A stretch of 64,000 nucleotides of DNA, from contig JAEWHP010000009.1 of the NCBI GenBank assembly GCA_023387735.1, positions 1 through 64,000 of the forward strand, in the 5' to 3' direction. The first letter of the stretch is position 1; the number at the start of each line of letters is the position of its first letter. A program made the translations under genes and the position numbers. Positions 35,101 to 42,113 of this stretch are shown in pieces. Below the pieces are notes generated by a model. The model was not told the DNA's origin, ran no database searches, and saw only the letters and a list, made by a program, of their open reading frames with translations. This DNA is from Pseudomonadota bacterium (GTDB lineage: Bacteria > Pseudomonadota > Alphaproteobacteria > Rhizobiales > Xanthobacteraceae).

Positions 35101-35350
35101 ATGAGATGTGCCTCACGCCCTCGACGCCGGATACGCCGTCCTCGATGGTCTTGGTGACCTGGCTCTCCAGTTCGGCCGGCGCCGCGCCGAACTGGGCCAC
35201 GGCGACCGAGATCACCGGGATGTCGGCGTTGGGCAGCCGGGTCACGGCGAGCTTGGTGAAGCTCACCCAGCCGAGCACCAGCAGGATGATGGAGAAAACG
35301 ATGGAAGGCAGCGGGTTCCGGATCGACCATGCCGAGATATTCAAAGCCAT
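32189..35350 (-). CDS. RND efflux pump inner-membrane permease
   Basis: The 1053-residue protein is a full-length HAE1/AcrB-like RND transporter with twelve predicted membrane helices. Landmarks are the start SAWSIRNPLPSIVFSIILLVLG, two large periplasmic loops, the TM4 proton-relay region LVSFLAITLSTGILVDDAIVEIENI with two adjacent Asp residues, and TM10-12 (GILMLMGIVTKNAIMLVEFA). It would export drugs, lipids or secondary metabolites using proton motive force together with the adaptor at 35350-36273. Start and adaptor stop overlap as TAATG. No outer-membrane channel gene is next to it. Substrate is unknown. Confidence 0.93.
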   Translation of the reverse strand: MALNISAWSIRNPLPSIVFSIILLVLGWVSFTKLAVTRLPNADIPVISVAVAQFGAAPAELESQVTKTIEDGVSGVEGVRHISSSITDGLSVTTIQFALETNTDRALNDIKDAVTRVRANLPQNVNEPLIQRVDVIGLPIVTYAAISPGKTPEQLSYFVDDVVKRALQGVRGVAQVERIGGVEREILVSLDPDRLQAAGLTAVNVSQILRGTNVDLAGGRAEIGKNDQAIRTLAGAKTLNELAGTMIPLFGGGEVRLDDLGTVTDTIADRRTFARFNGEPVVALGIKRSKGASDVVVAEAVQKRIDALKAAHPEVDLKLIDTSVEFTKGNYHAAISTLFEGAILAVIVVLLFLRDIRATIIAAISLPLSIFPAFWVMDLLGFSLNLVSFLAITLSTGILVDDAIVEIENIVRHMRMGKSPYRAALEAADEIGLAVIAISLTIIAIFAPASFMSGIAGQFFKQFGITVSVQVFFSLLAARFVTPVLAAYFLKDHPHEEPPPGRILKTYTRLVTWSVKHYFITVLIGFGVFAASIWSITLLPQGFLPAQDTARSLLAMELPPGTQLAYTEKVTEEIVARLRKRPEVKSIFVDGGRVPPGTQEVRRAALIINYTPKGDRKITQRQLELEIGQELENVPDIRFWFLDENGLRAISLVVTGVDSNIVNNVASELATQMKRIPIIANVISETSLDRPELRIRPRAELAARLGVSTESLSQTIRVATIGDVGPALAKFDAGDRQVPIRVQLEDSARGDLQMLQQLRVPLGQRGERGGVPLSVVADIQLDQGPTSINRYDRERQATVAADLVGTAALGDATKLIYDLPVMKSLPKGVRVSPSGDAESLAELSEGFATAITAGLMMVYAVLVLLFGTFLQPITILFSLPLSIGGAIAALLLTGKQLTTPVWIGILMLMGIVTKNAIMLVEFAVEAIREGKRRDEAIIDAGMKRARPIVMTTIAMAAGMMPSALAFGAGGEFRSPMALAVIGGLIFSTILSLVFVPAMFMVMDDFGALCWRFGQKLLVSSGEPDEAGHGSDHHKEPPAKGPPSVPPAMSPAAK

Positions 35351-36273
35351 TAGCGTGCCCGCGAGCGCTCGAGTTCATCGGCGAACATGGTCTTGACCTG
35401 GTCGCCGTCATGCAAGGACGTGCCAGCATCGGCCACGACGGTTTCGCCGACGTCGAGGCCTGCAAGAATTTCCGTCGAGGTGTCGGAGGTCAGGCCGACC
35501 CGCACCTTTCGCGTCTCGATCGTGTTGCCCTTGACCACCTGAACGGTCAGGCGGTCGATGGCGGTGCGCGGCACCGCGACGCCGCACGAGCGCTTGGCGT
35601 CGATATTGGCGCGGGCGAACATGCCGACCTTGAGCGAGGGATTGTTGTTGAGCGAGATCCGGACCTTGCCGAGCTGGGTGGCGCGGTCGATCAGCGGCGA
35701 GATCTGCCGGACCTTGCCGACGACGTCGGGCGCGTCGTCGCGGCTGATGCGCACGGTTGCGCCCGGGTTGAGCTTGAGCAGGTGGACGCTGGGGACTTCG
35801 GCGTCGAGTTCGATCTCGTTGTTGACGGAGATGCGGAACATCGGGCCGGCCTGCGGCGAGGCCGGCGCGCCGACCGCGGTCCGGACTTCGGTGACGAGAC
35901 CGGCCGCAGGCGCGCGCAGCGTGATAGGCCCGGTTCGGCCGGCGGGCGTGCCCGGTATCTGCGGCGGCGCCGTGAGACGCGCCAGCTCCTGATTTTCGGT
36001 GACCGTATCGCCTTCCTTGACGAACAGGTCGGTCACCCGCGAGCCTTCCTGGTCGACGCCGACCTGCGCCTCGCGGCGCGGCACGATGAAACCGGTGACC
36101 CGGACCATGTCGGAGAAGCAGGCATTGGTGGACTTGGTGACGACGACCAGCGCCTGGCCTGGCGTGTCCTTTTCCTCGGCGCGGGGGCGATGCTCGAACC
36201 AGTAATAGCCGACGGCCACGGCAGCAACGAACGCCACGCCGAGCGCTGGTTTGAGGTATTCGGAGAGTTTCAT
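35350..36273 (-). CDS. RND efflux periplasmic adaptor (MFP)
   Basis: The 307-residue adaptor has an N-terminal membrane or signal segment (LGVAFVAAVAVGYYWF), a lipoyl-like sandwich (VTGFIVPRREAQVGVDQEGS, then APAAGLVTEVRTAVGAP), a beta-barrel (ATVRISRDDAPDVVGKVRQI) and a membrane-proximal end (AGLDVGETVVADAGTSLHDG). It joins the RND permease encoded immediately downstream (one-base overlap) to an outer-membrane channel. It is a clear paralogue of the orphan adaptor at 20171-21082: both share the CF-x2-V-V-x-VTG-x-I-P-R pattern. A terminator-like hairpin upstream isolates this operon from ompA. Confidence 0.9.
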   Translation of the reverse strand: MKLSEYLKPALGVAFVAAVAVGYYWFEHRPRAEEKDTPGQALVVVTKSTNACFSDMVRVTGFIVPRREAQVGVDQEGSRVTDLFVKEGDTVTENQELARLTAPPQIPGTPAGRTGPITLRAPAAGLVTEVRTAVGAPASPQAGPMFRISVNNEIELDAEVPSVHLLKLNPGATVRISRDDAPDVVGKVRQISPLIDRATQLGKVRISLNNNPSLKVGMFARANIDAKRSCGVAVPRTAIDRLTVQVVKGNTIETRKVRVGLTSDTSTEILAGLDVGETVVADAGTSLHDGDQVKTMFADELERSRAR

Positions 36274-36359
36274 TGCCGGATCAATCCAGACTGGAAGTCA
36301 AATCAAATGGGCACACCGGGTCGGCCGGGAAGCCTGCCGACGAACCTGTCATGGAGCCC

Positions 36360-36398
36360 AAAACGAATACGTCCCGCACGGGTGCTGCGGGACGTATT
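36360..36398 (-). terminator. Strong hairpin terminator of the OmpA-like gene
   Basis: AATACGTCCCGCA at 36366-36378 and TGCGGGACGTATT at 36386-36398 are perfect 13-base arms around a seven-base loop. On the minus strand the stem is followed by CGTTTT. It lies 47 bases after the ompA-like stop and 87 bases before the adaptor start, so it separates these two units. Confidence 0.75.
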
Positions 36399-36444
36399 GT
36401 AGCCGGAAACGATTGGTCGGCGCCACGCCCTTACTTGCAGGTCC

Positions 36445-37116
36445 TTATTTAGAGGCGTTTGCCGCGGCCGTCTTGTTTTCCATGTTCACGACCTGAACGC
36501 GGCGGTTCGCTTCCGCCAGCGGCTGGTTCGGGTCCTTGAGCTTGCTCTCGCCGTAACCGACGGTGACGAGGTCGGTGCCGTTGATGCCGTATTTTTCGAC
36601 GAGATAGCGCTTGATCGAGTCGGCGCGGCGCTCGGACAGGTCCTGGTTGTAGGCGTCACTGCCCGCCGAGTCGGTGTGGCCCGCGACCACGAAGGTCGAA
36701 CCCTTGAGGTCGTTGTTGGTCAGCGCACGGCCGAGCGCCTGAACCGACGGCAGCGACTTCGCGCTGATGTCGGCCGAGTTGTAGTCGAAGTTGATCTCCA
36801 GATCGATCTTCGGCTTGTCCTTGACGACGGCGGCGATTTCCTCGCGCTCGGTCGCCGACAGCGACCGCGAGGAACGGCCACGGAACTTCTGAACCAATTT
36901 GCCGTCGGCGGCAGAGGCCGCCGTGGCGGCGGGATCGACGGTGGTCTGCGGGCCGACCGAAAGACCGCGGGTCAGCGGCTTCTTTTCCGGGGCCAGCGCG
37001 CGAAGAATCTGGTCTTCAGTGACGTTCTTGTCCTGCGCGCTCGCAGGTCCGGCGCCGAAGGCGCCAATCGCCGCGACTGAAAGGATCGCGGTAAGGGTTT
37101 TCGTTGCTCTCGACAT
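36445..37116 (-). CDS. OmpA family (peptidoglycan-binding) periplasmic protein
   Basis: From the ATG at 37116 (AGGGG upstream) the 223-residue protein has a signal peptide ending near GAGPASAQ, a short variable region and a C-terminal OmpA domain (about 105-215). Diagnostic residues for diaminopimelate binding are the Asp in GHTDSAGSDAYN and the Arg in LSERRADSIKRYL, followed by GYGESKLKDPNQPLAEANRR. There is no beta-barrel part, so it is a periplasmic or lipoprotein-like cell-wall tether. It lies 125 bases after the pseudo-caspase/TPR gene on the same strand, and the two may function together at the envelope (inference). Confidence 0.9.
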   Translation of the reverse strand: MSRATKTLTAILSVAAIGAFGAGPASAQDKNVTEDQILRALAPEKKPLTRGLSVGPQTTVDPAATAASAADGKLVQKFRGRSSRSLSATEREEIAAVVKDKPKIDLEINFDYNSADISAKSLPSVQALGRALTNNDLKGSTFVVAGHTDSAGSDAYNQDLSERRADSIKRYLVEKYGINGTDLVTVGYGESKLKDPNQPLAEANRRVQVVNMENKTAAANASK

Positions 37117-37241
37117 TGCCAGTCCCCTGGTTCCAACGTTATTCAAATAGGGCAGGCGACCATCCATAGGGCCTGCGTCTTGTTAGTCTGAGCCACCCGC
37201 TCCGCGGTTCGACGGAGGGGGGCCTTCACCTTAAATATTCG

Positions 37242-38753
37242 TCACTGTACGCCGTAGTCGGCGAATTCCTTGGCAATATTGGGATCCATCGCCTTTGCGT
37301 TGTTGATATCCAGGTCACCTTCGGCAATCGAACCGTTGCGCTTCTTGGCAAGGCCGCGTCCGTACAGCGACGAGGTCAATCGGGGGTTGATCTTGAGGGC
37401 GGCATCGAAATCGGCGATTGCATTCTTGGTCTGGCCGCTCTTCAGGTTGACCAGTCCGCGGCTGTCCAGTGCGTCGACGAAATTCGGCCGCAGCCGCAGC
37501 GCTTCGTTGCAGTCCTTCAGCGCCGCCTGCAGGTCGCCGATCACGGTGCGGGTCCAGCAGCGATTGTTGTAGGCCTCGACGTCCTTCGGATTCAGCCGCA
37601 GCGAATTGTTGAAGTCCTTGATGGCGAGCTCGTAGGCACCCTTGCTGGCATAGACCTGCCCACGCCGGTACAGCGCCGCGGCATCGTCCGGATTGTCGTT
37701 GAGCCGCGCCGTCAGGTTCTTGATGGTGGGATCGTCGGCGAGCGCTGGCGCCAATGGGGCGCTGGGAACGCTCTCGACCGGTTTGGCCGGCGGCGGAGGC
37801 GGAGGAATGGCGGCTTCGGCCGGCCTGGGTGGCGCCGGCGGCGGTAAGGGGGGCGGCGGCGGCGAGGGCGGCGCCACGGCGACCTGAGGTGCAGGCTGCG
37901 GCGCAGGCGGTGCGGGCGGCGGCGCCGGAGCGGCAACGGCCGGCGGTGGGCTCGGCGGCGGTGCACTCGCGGGCGGTGGGGTGGACGGACGCGGGCCCGC
38001 ACCGCTCGGAATGAACGAAAAATCCTCGGCGAGCGACGACGAAATCCACGGCACCTGTTCGCTGCGCGACGCGCGGGTGACGCCGACGCGGGTGCGGTTC
38101 AGCGTTTCCTCCGCCATCAGGTCGGGCGTGCGGATTTCCTTGAGCAGCTCCCTGACGAACAGGCTGCGGTCGCTGCCATTGTCCGAGATCACCGACGAGA
38201 GCGCGGCCGAATACATCACCAGCGTGCCGTTCGGCGCGATTACCGGCGCGAGGCCGGCGGAAAAGCTGCGAAACCTCCGCTCGAACGGATTGCGCCTCGA
38301 AGCGTCGATCAGTGCGATCTTGACGCCCGCGCCGCGGCTGTTGATCTCGCCCAGCACGGTTTCGAGGCTGAAGCCGTCACGGCGGACGTCGGCCTCGGTC
38401 CAGATCTGGGCATCGACCGGAATCATGTAGCTTTGCCGGCTCGACTGCACGCCAAAGCCGGAGAAGAAAATCAGCGCGACCGATCCCGGCTTGATCTTGC
38501 CGTAGAGCCGCTCGAAGGCGCGGCGCATCTGCTCGCCGGTCAGGTTCTCGCCGATATCGACATTGAAGCCGTCGCGCTTGAGCTCATCGGCGATGTCGCG
38601 GGCGTCGTTGATCGGCTCCTTCAGCGGCGCTTCGGCATCGGGATATTTCGCGTTGCCGATGACCAGCGCATAGCGTTCACCGGCTGCGAACGACGGGCCC
38701 ACCGGGACGGCCGACAAAATCAAGGCAACAAGCAATGCAAGGCGGATTTTCAT
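37242..38753 (-). CDS. Caspase-like pseudoenzyme with Pro-rich linker and TPR repeats
   Basis: From the ATG at 38753 the 503-residue protein has a signal peptide (RLALLVALILSAVPVGPSFA), a caspase p20 domain (about 25-245), a roughly 100-residue linker full of Pro and Ala, and TPR repeats (about 355-490: AALYRRGQVYASKGAYELAI, NPKDVEAYNNRCWTRTVIGD). The caspase His position is Phe100 (FFSGFGVQ) and the Cys position is Ser152 (LIDASRRNPFERR), so the dyad is lost. The surroundings MIPVDAQIW and DASRRNPFERRFRS are nearly identical to the 19105-19944 paralogue. It is exported and probably acts as a scaffold. Seven upstream in-frame residues (from 38774) would spoil the signal peptide. Confidence 0.88.
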   Translation of the reverse strand: MKIRLALLVALILSAVPVGPSFAAGERYALVIGNAKYPDAEAPLKEPINDARDIADELKRDGFNVDIGENLTGEQMRRAFERLYGKIKPGSVALIFFSGFGVQSSRQSYMIPVDAQIWTEADVRRDGFSLETVLGEINSRGAGVKIALIDASRRNPFERRFRSFSAGLAPVIAPNGTLVMYSAALSSVISDNGSDRSLFVRELLKEIRTPDLMAEETLNRTRVGVTRASRSEQVPWISSSLAEDFSFIPSGAGPRPSTPPPASAPPPSPPPAVAAPAPPPAPPAPQPAPQVAVAPPSPPPPPLPPPAPPRPAEAAIPPPPPPAKPVESVPSAPLAPALADDPTIKNLTARLNDNPDDAAALYRRGQVYASKGAYELAIKDFNNSLRLNPKDVEAYNNRCWTRTVIGDLQAALKDCNEALRLRPNFVDALDSRGLVNLKSGQTKNAIADFDAALKINPRLTSSLYGRGLAKKRNGSIAEGDLDINNAKAMDPNIAKEFADYGVQ

Positions 38754-39239
38754 ATTGAAAGAGGTCCAGATCACGGCAACCCAGCCAAAATAGCGCCGAT
38801 ACCAGCTCGCGCCGCGGCGACCTTACTCCACGCATTCTCCATTATCAAACCGCAGCACAGGCGCGTCAATTGCTCACGGCGTAGCCGTCAATTGCGACAA
38901 TTGACCGCGACGGACCGCGTTCGACATGGGAATGAATCGCGTCGGCCAACGAAAAATGGCGACTGGTTCCGGTCCTCCCGACCTGCGACTCCCGGCGCAG
39001 CCCGCATATGACCGTCATAACCATTGGGTGCATCGCAAAACTCCAATAGGGTAAACAACCTCAGGATAATTGATTGATCTACCTCCCTCTCTGCGGGTCT
39101 TGTGTGATCCCTCTCACGTGAATTCTGCCGTCCTGCCATGCCGTCGCTGTCTGTCGCGGGGTTTGACCTTTGCAGATGACAATGGCTTGGTGCCTTCATC
39201 GGCCAAATCTCGACACCCGCGAAAAGAAAAGTGACACCG
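38754..39239. other. Divergent intergenic region (486 bp)
   Basis: It separates the exported pseudo-caspase/TPR gene (minus) from the lactonase operon (plus). CGTCAATTG occurs twice as a direct repeat (about 38866 and 38888), the second inside CAATTGCGACAATTG, a small palindrome. A CRP-like site lies at 39103-39118. Open frames within it show no family features, and I see no RNA gene. Confidence 0.55.
39103..39118. promoter_or_regulatory. CRP-like binding site (9 of 10 positions)
   Basis: TGTGATCCCTCTCACG matches TGTGA-N6-TCACA except for the last base. It lies 122 bases before the lactonase-like ATG and 350 bases before the pseudo-caspase/TPR gene on the other strand. Confidence 0.5.
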
Positions 39240-40052
39240 ATGGGAAACGCCTACGAAATCTACGCGCTGCGCTATGCGACGATGTCGCCGCGCACCCCCA
39301 ACATGAATTTTCTGGCCCCCGATCCGCACGAGACCACGGCAGCGGACCTCGATTATTTCGTCTGGCTGGTCCGTGGGCACGGCCGCGATATCCTGGTCGA
39401 CACCGGCTTCAATGCCGAAGAGGCCAAGGCGCGGGCCCGCAAGCTGACGCTCAATCCGGTCGACGCGCTGGAGAAGTTCGGCGTTTCCGCCGGCAGCATC
39501 AAGGACGTCGTCGTCACCCATCTGCACTACGACCACGCCGGCAACCTCGATCGTTTTCCCGGCGCGCGCTTCCATCTGCAGGAACGCGAGATGAGCTACG
39601 CGACCGGCCGCTGCATGTGCAATGGCATGCTGCGGCATCCGTTTTCGGTCGAGCACGTCACCACGATGGTGCGCCATGTCTATGGCGAGCGCGTCACCTT
39701 TCACTCCGGCGACGGCGAGATCGCGCCCGGCGTGACGGTGCATCGCGTCGGTGGCCATTCCGACGGCCTGCAGGTGGTCCGGGTCGAGACCGCGCGCGGT
39801 CCGGTGGTGCTGGCGTCGGACGCGGCGCACTACTACGCCAATCTGCAGAAGCGCAGCCCGTTTCCGATCGTCTACAATGTCGGCGATATGGCGCAGGGCT
39901 GGGAGACCGTCGAACGGCTCGCCGGCCACCCCGATCGCTTCATTCCCGGCCACGATCCGCTGGTGAGCGAGATCTATCCGCGGGCGAGCGACAAGGTCGA
40001 CGCGTTCGCGCTGCACCTCGCGCCGTCGCGTTCGTTTGCCAAACAGGCTTGA
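39240..40052 (+). CDS. N-acyl homoserine lactonase-like MBL-fold hydrolase
   Basis: The 270-residue protein is an MBL-fold enzyme of the AHL-lactonase (AttM/AiiA-like) type. The dinuclear metal motif HxHxDH is intact in VVTHLHYDHAGNL (about residues 92-104); further ligands are His in VGGHSDGLQ, Asp in LASDAAHYY and His in FIPGHDPLV. It could open lactone rings of quorum signals or sugar-acid lactones. I use the ATG at 39240; a GTG three codons earlier is possible. The next two genes follow after 7 and 3 bases, forming an operon with a dehydrogenase and RidA, which points to breakdown of a specific small molecule rather than general quenching (inference). Confidence 0.85.
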   Translation: MGNAYEIYALRYATMSPRTPNMNFLAPDPHETTAADLDYFVWLVRGHGRDILVDTGFNAEEAKARARKLTLNPVDALEKFGVSAGSIKDVVVTHLHYDHAGNLDRFPGARFHLQEREMSYATGRCMCNGMLRHPFSVEHVTTMVRHVYGERVTFHSGDGEIAPGVTVHRVGGHSDGLQVVRVETARGPVVLASDAAHYYANLQKRSPFPIVYNVGDMAQGWETVERLAGHPDRFIPGHDPLVSEIYPRASDKVDAFALHLAPSRSFAKQA

Positions 40053-40059
40053 GACTAAG

Positions 40060-40950
40060 ATGTCAGATTACAAGACACTCGGCTTCATCGGCCTCGGCGT
40101 AATGGGCGAGCCGATCTGCCGCAACCTCGTGAAGAAGAGCGGCAAGCGCGTCGTCGCATTCGATCTGTCGCCTGAGCCGTTGGCGCGACTGCGTGCCGAT
40201 GGCGCCCAAATCGCGGCTTCTGTTGCCGACGTCATCAAGCAAAGCGACCTGCTGTTCCTCTGCCTGCCAAGCGCCAGGCATGTTCGTGCAGTGTTCGAGG
40301 GCGACGGCATCCTGAAGAACGCGAGGAGCGGCCAGGTCGTCGTCGATCTCGGCACCTCCTCGGTCAGCCAGACCCGCGATTTCGCCGGGCAACTGCAGGC
40401 CAAGGGTGCGGCCTGGGCCGACGCACCGATTGCACGCACGCGCCAGGCGGCGCAGGACGGCACGCTGAGCGTGATGGTCGGAGCTGTGCCCGCGCTTTAC
40501 GCGGGGATCGAGCCGCTGATCCGCTGCTTCGCCACCGACGTCACCAATTGCGGCGGGGTCGGCGCTGGGCAGGTCACGAAAATCCTCAACAACATGGTGC
40601 TGTTCGAAACCGTCAACGCGCTGGCTGAAGCGGTTGCGGTGGCGAAGCACAACGGCGTCGATCCGAAATTGCTGCTCGATACGCTGTCAAAGGGCTCGGC
40701 CGACAGCTTCGCCTTGCGCAATCACGGCATGAAGGCGATCGTGCCGGGGAATTTTCCGGAGCGCGCGTTCTCGACCGAATATGCGCTGAAGGATCTTTCC
40801 TATGCGCTGGAGCTGGCGTCCGATGCCGGCATCAGGATTCGCGGCGCCGAACTGATCGGCACCGTATTGCAGGAAGCCATCGATGCCGGTTCGGGCGACA
40901 ATTATTTTCCTGTGATCGCAAAACATATCGGTAGCGCCAACCGGAGTTGA
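40060..40950 (+). CDS. 3-hydroxyisobutyrate dehydrogenase family NAD(P)-dependent oxidoreductase
   Basis: The 296-residue enzyme is a beta-hydroxyacid dehydrogenase. The Rossmann motif GFIGLGVMGEPICRNL opens the protein; the substrate region LGTSSVSQTRDFAGQLQAKG and DAPIARTRQAAQDGTLSVMVG, and the catalytic Lys in GAGQVTKILNNMV near residue 175, are all present. The C-terminal helical domain includes FALRNHGMKAIVPGNF. The usual family GG in the substrate loop (SGG) reads ARTR here, so the substrate is probably not 3-hydroxyisobutyrate itself. It lies between the lactonase-like and RidA genes in one operon. Confidence 0.87.
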   Translation: MSDYKTLGFIGLGVMGEPICRNLVKKSGKRVVAFDLSPEPLARLRADGAQIAASVADVIKQSDLLFLCLPSARHVRAVFEGDGILKNARSGQVVVDLGTSSVSQTRDFAGQLQAKGAAWADAPIARTRQAAQDGTLSVMVGAVPALYAGIEPLIRCFATDVTNCGGVGAGQVTKILNNMVLFETVNALAEAVAVAKHNGVDPKLLLDTLSKGSADSFALRNHGMKAIVPGNFPERAFSTEYALKDLSYALELASDAGIRIRGAELIGTVLQEAIDAGSGDNYFPVIAKHIGSANRS

Positions 40951-40953
40951 ACC

Positions 40954-41298
40954 ATGATCACTCGATTTCCCGGCTACACGCCCACCCGCAGCGGCGCCGT
41001 CGTCCACGACAACCTCGTTTTCACGGTGGCGGTCGCGCCCGATCCGGTCGCTCCCTCGATGTACGAGCAGAGCGTGAAGGCGCTTGCCCGGCTCGACGAG
41101 AACCTCGCGAAGTGCGGCACGGACAAGAGCAAGATCCTCACGGCCATCGTCTACATCGCCGACATCAAGCGAAAGGCCGAGATGAACCGCGCCTGGGACG
41201 AATGGGTCGACATGAAGAACCCGCCGATGCGCGCCTGCCTCGGCGTCGAGCTCGAACCGCCGCATATCGTGGAGATCGTGGTGACGTCAGCGAAGTAG
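40954..41298 (+). CDS. RidA family (YjgF/YER057c/UK114) protein
   Basis: The 114-residue protein is a RidA-type trimeric enzyme or homologue. GAVVHDNLVFTVAVAPD, MYEQSVKALARLDENLAKCG and ILTAIVYIADIKRKAEMNRAW are typical; the C-terminal pocket PPMRACLGVELEPPHIVEIVVT keeps an Arg in the position used to hold the carboxylate in imine-deaminating RidA proteins. It closes the lactonase/dehydrogenase operon (three-base gap), suggesting that the pathway makes a reactive imine or enamine intermediate (inference). Confidence 0.88.
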   Translation: MITRFPGYTPTRSGAVVHDNLVFTVAVAPDPVAPSMYEQSVKALARLDENLAKCGTDKSKILTAIVYIADIKRKAEMNRAWDEWVDMKNPPMRACLGVELEPPHIVEIVVTSAK

Positions 41299-41518
41299 GC
41301 TTCGGCCTGGTGCGCACGCGACCGGGCGCAGCGATAACTTCCGTCGCGATGATCTTTTGGATGGTTTGTACGGCAGGTCGGCTGCTTTAGATCAGTCGGC
41401 TGCTTTGGATCAAAAGCCGCCGCTCGCAACGGAGCTCGCGAGACTCGTAAGGGATATCCTGACTTCGATTTGCTGCAGGGTCGAGTACAATTCCGTCATT
41501 CGATTCGGGGCAGCGCGA

Positions 41519-41776
41519 ATGGAAGCGAAGAAGGCTTGGGTCGTCAGCATCGCACGACGCCACAGAAGCGGTTTGTTCTTCGAATGCAGCTTCTTCTACG
41601 TCGGACATCCCACCAGACAATCCGCCACTGACGCGGTTCGCCGCAATCTCCCTCAGGTTGATCTCCGTCGTGTTAGGGCGGAGCGGGAGCTTCGTTCCGA
41701 GGAGATCGCCAAGGCCGGACTGCGGTACCGGGAAGTGAAACTGGCTGCGAAGGGTCGCCGTGCGGAACATCAGTAG
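41519..41776 (+). CDS. Small hypothetical protein
   Basis: I do not recognise this 85-residue basic protein. It reads MEAKKAWVVSIARRHRSGLF then FYVGHPTRQSATDAVRRNLP and ends in a highly charged run with RAERELRSEEIAKAGLRYRE. The phrase DAVRRNL...RAERELRSEEI...GL resembles small single-domain proteins often annotated as hypothetical in rhizobia. The opposite strand is also open over this stretch, but its product looks less protein-like. No clear ribosome binding site decides the start. It may belong with the next small gene. Confidence 0.45.
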   Translation: MEAKKAWVVSIARRHRSGLFFECSFFYVGHPTRQSATDAVRRNLPQVDLRRVRAERELRSEEIAKAGLRYREVKLAAKGRRAEHQ

Positions 41777-41857
41777 GCAAGACAGCTCAGCTTGTGTCCC
41801 TTGCGGACATGCTGCCCAGGGGCGCGCCGCAAGTCCTCTTCATGCGGAGCGCCTTCA

Positions 41858-42091
41858 ATGAGCGATTTTAACACCAAGGAGATGGAAATCTTCGACGAGT
41901 CGTTCGACATCGCCCTGAGCGTCCTCCTTCGTAACCAGGAACTGAGAAGCTTCGATGAAGCTACCCATTTTCTTGCGAAAGAAATCGCCGAGCTGATGTG
42001 CCGGGGTGAAAGAAACGTAATCTTCCTCTCGAACTTCGCGCTGGATGCCTACCGGCTCAAGCCCAAAGTATATCTGCGTCTCGTTCAGTAA
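41858..42091 (+). CDS. Small hypothetical acidic protein
   Basis: The 77-residue product from the ATG at 41858 begins MSDFNTKEMEIFDESFDIAL and has a helical, Leu-rich middle (SVLLRNQELRSFDEATHFLA) and end (NVIFLSNFALDAYRLKPKVY). It is a well-behaved globular-looking small protein without signal or membrane segment. No family is known to me. It converges with the MarR gene 22 bases downstream. An earlier in-frame ATG at 41792 would add a Cys-rich 22-residue stretch unlike the rest. Confidence 0.6.
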   Translation: MSDFNTKEMEIFDESFDIALSVLLRNQELRSFDEATHFLAKEIAELMCRGERNVIFLSNFALDAYRLKPKVYLRLVQ

Positions 42092-42113
42092 TCGGGTCTC
42101 GCCCCTACGCCCT

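Noticed and set aside
41387..41770. A 127-codon minus-strand frame opposite the small hypothetical at 41519
   Set aside because: Its composition is less protein-like and it lacks a start signal; the plus-strand frame has a recognisable helical, charged ending. Neither is certain.
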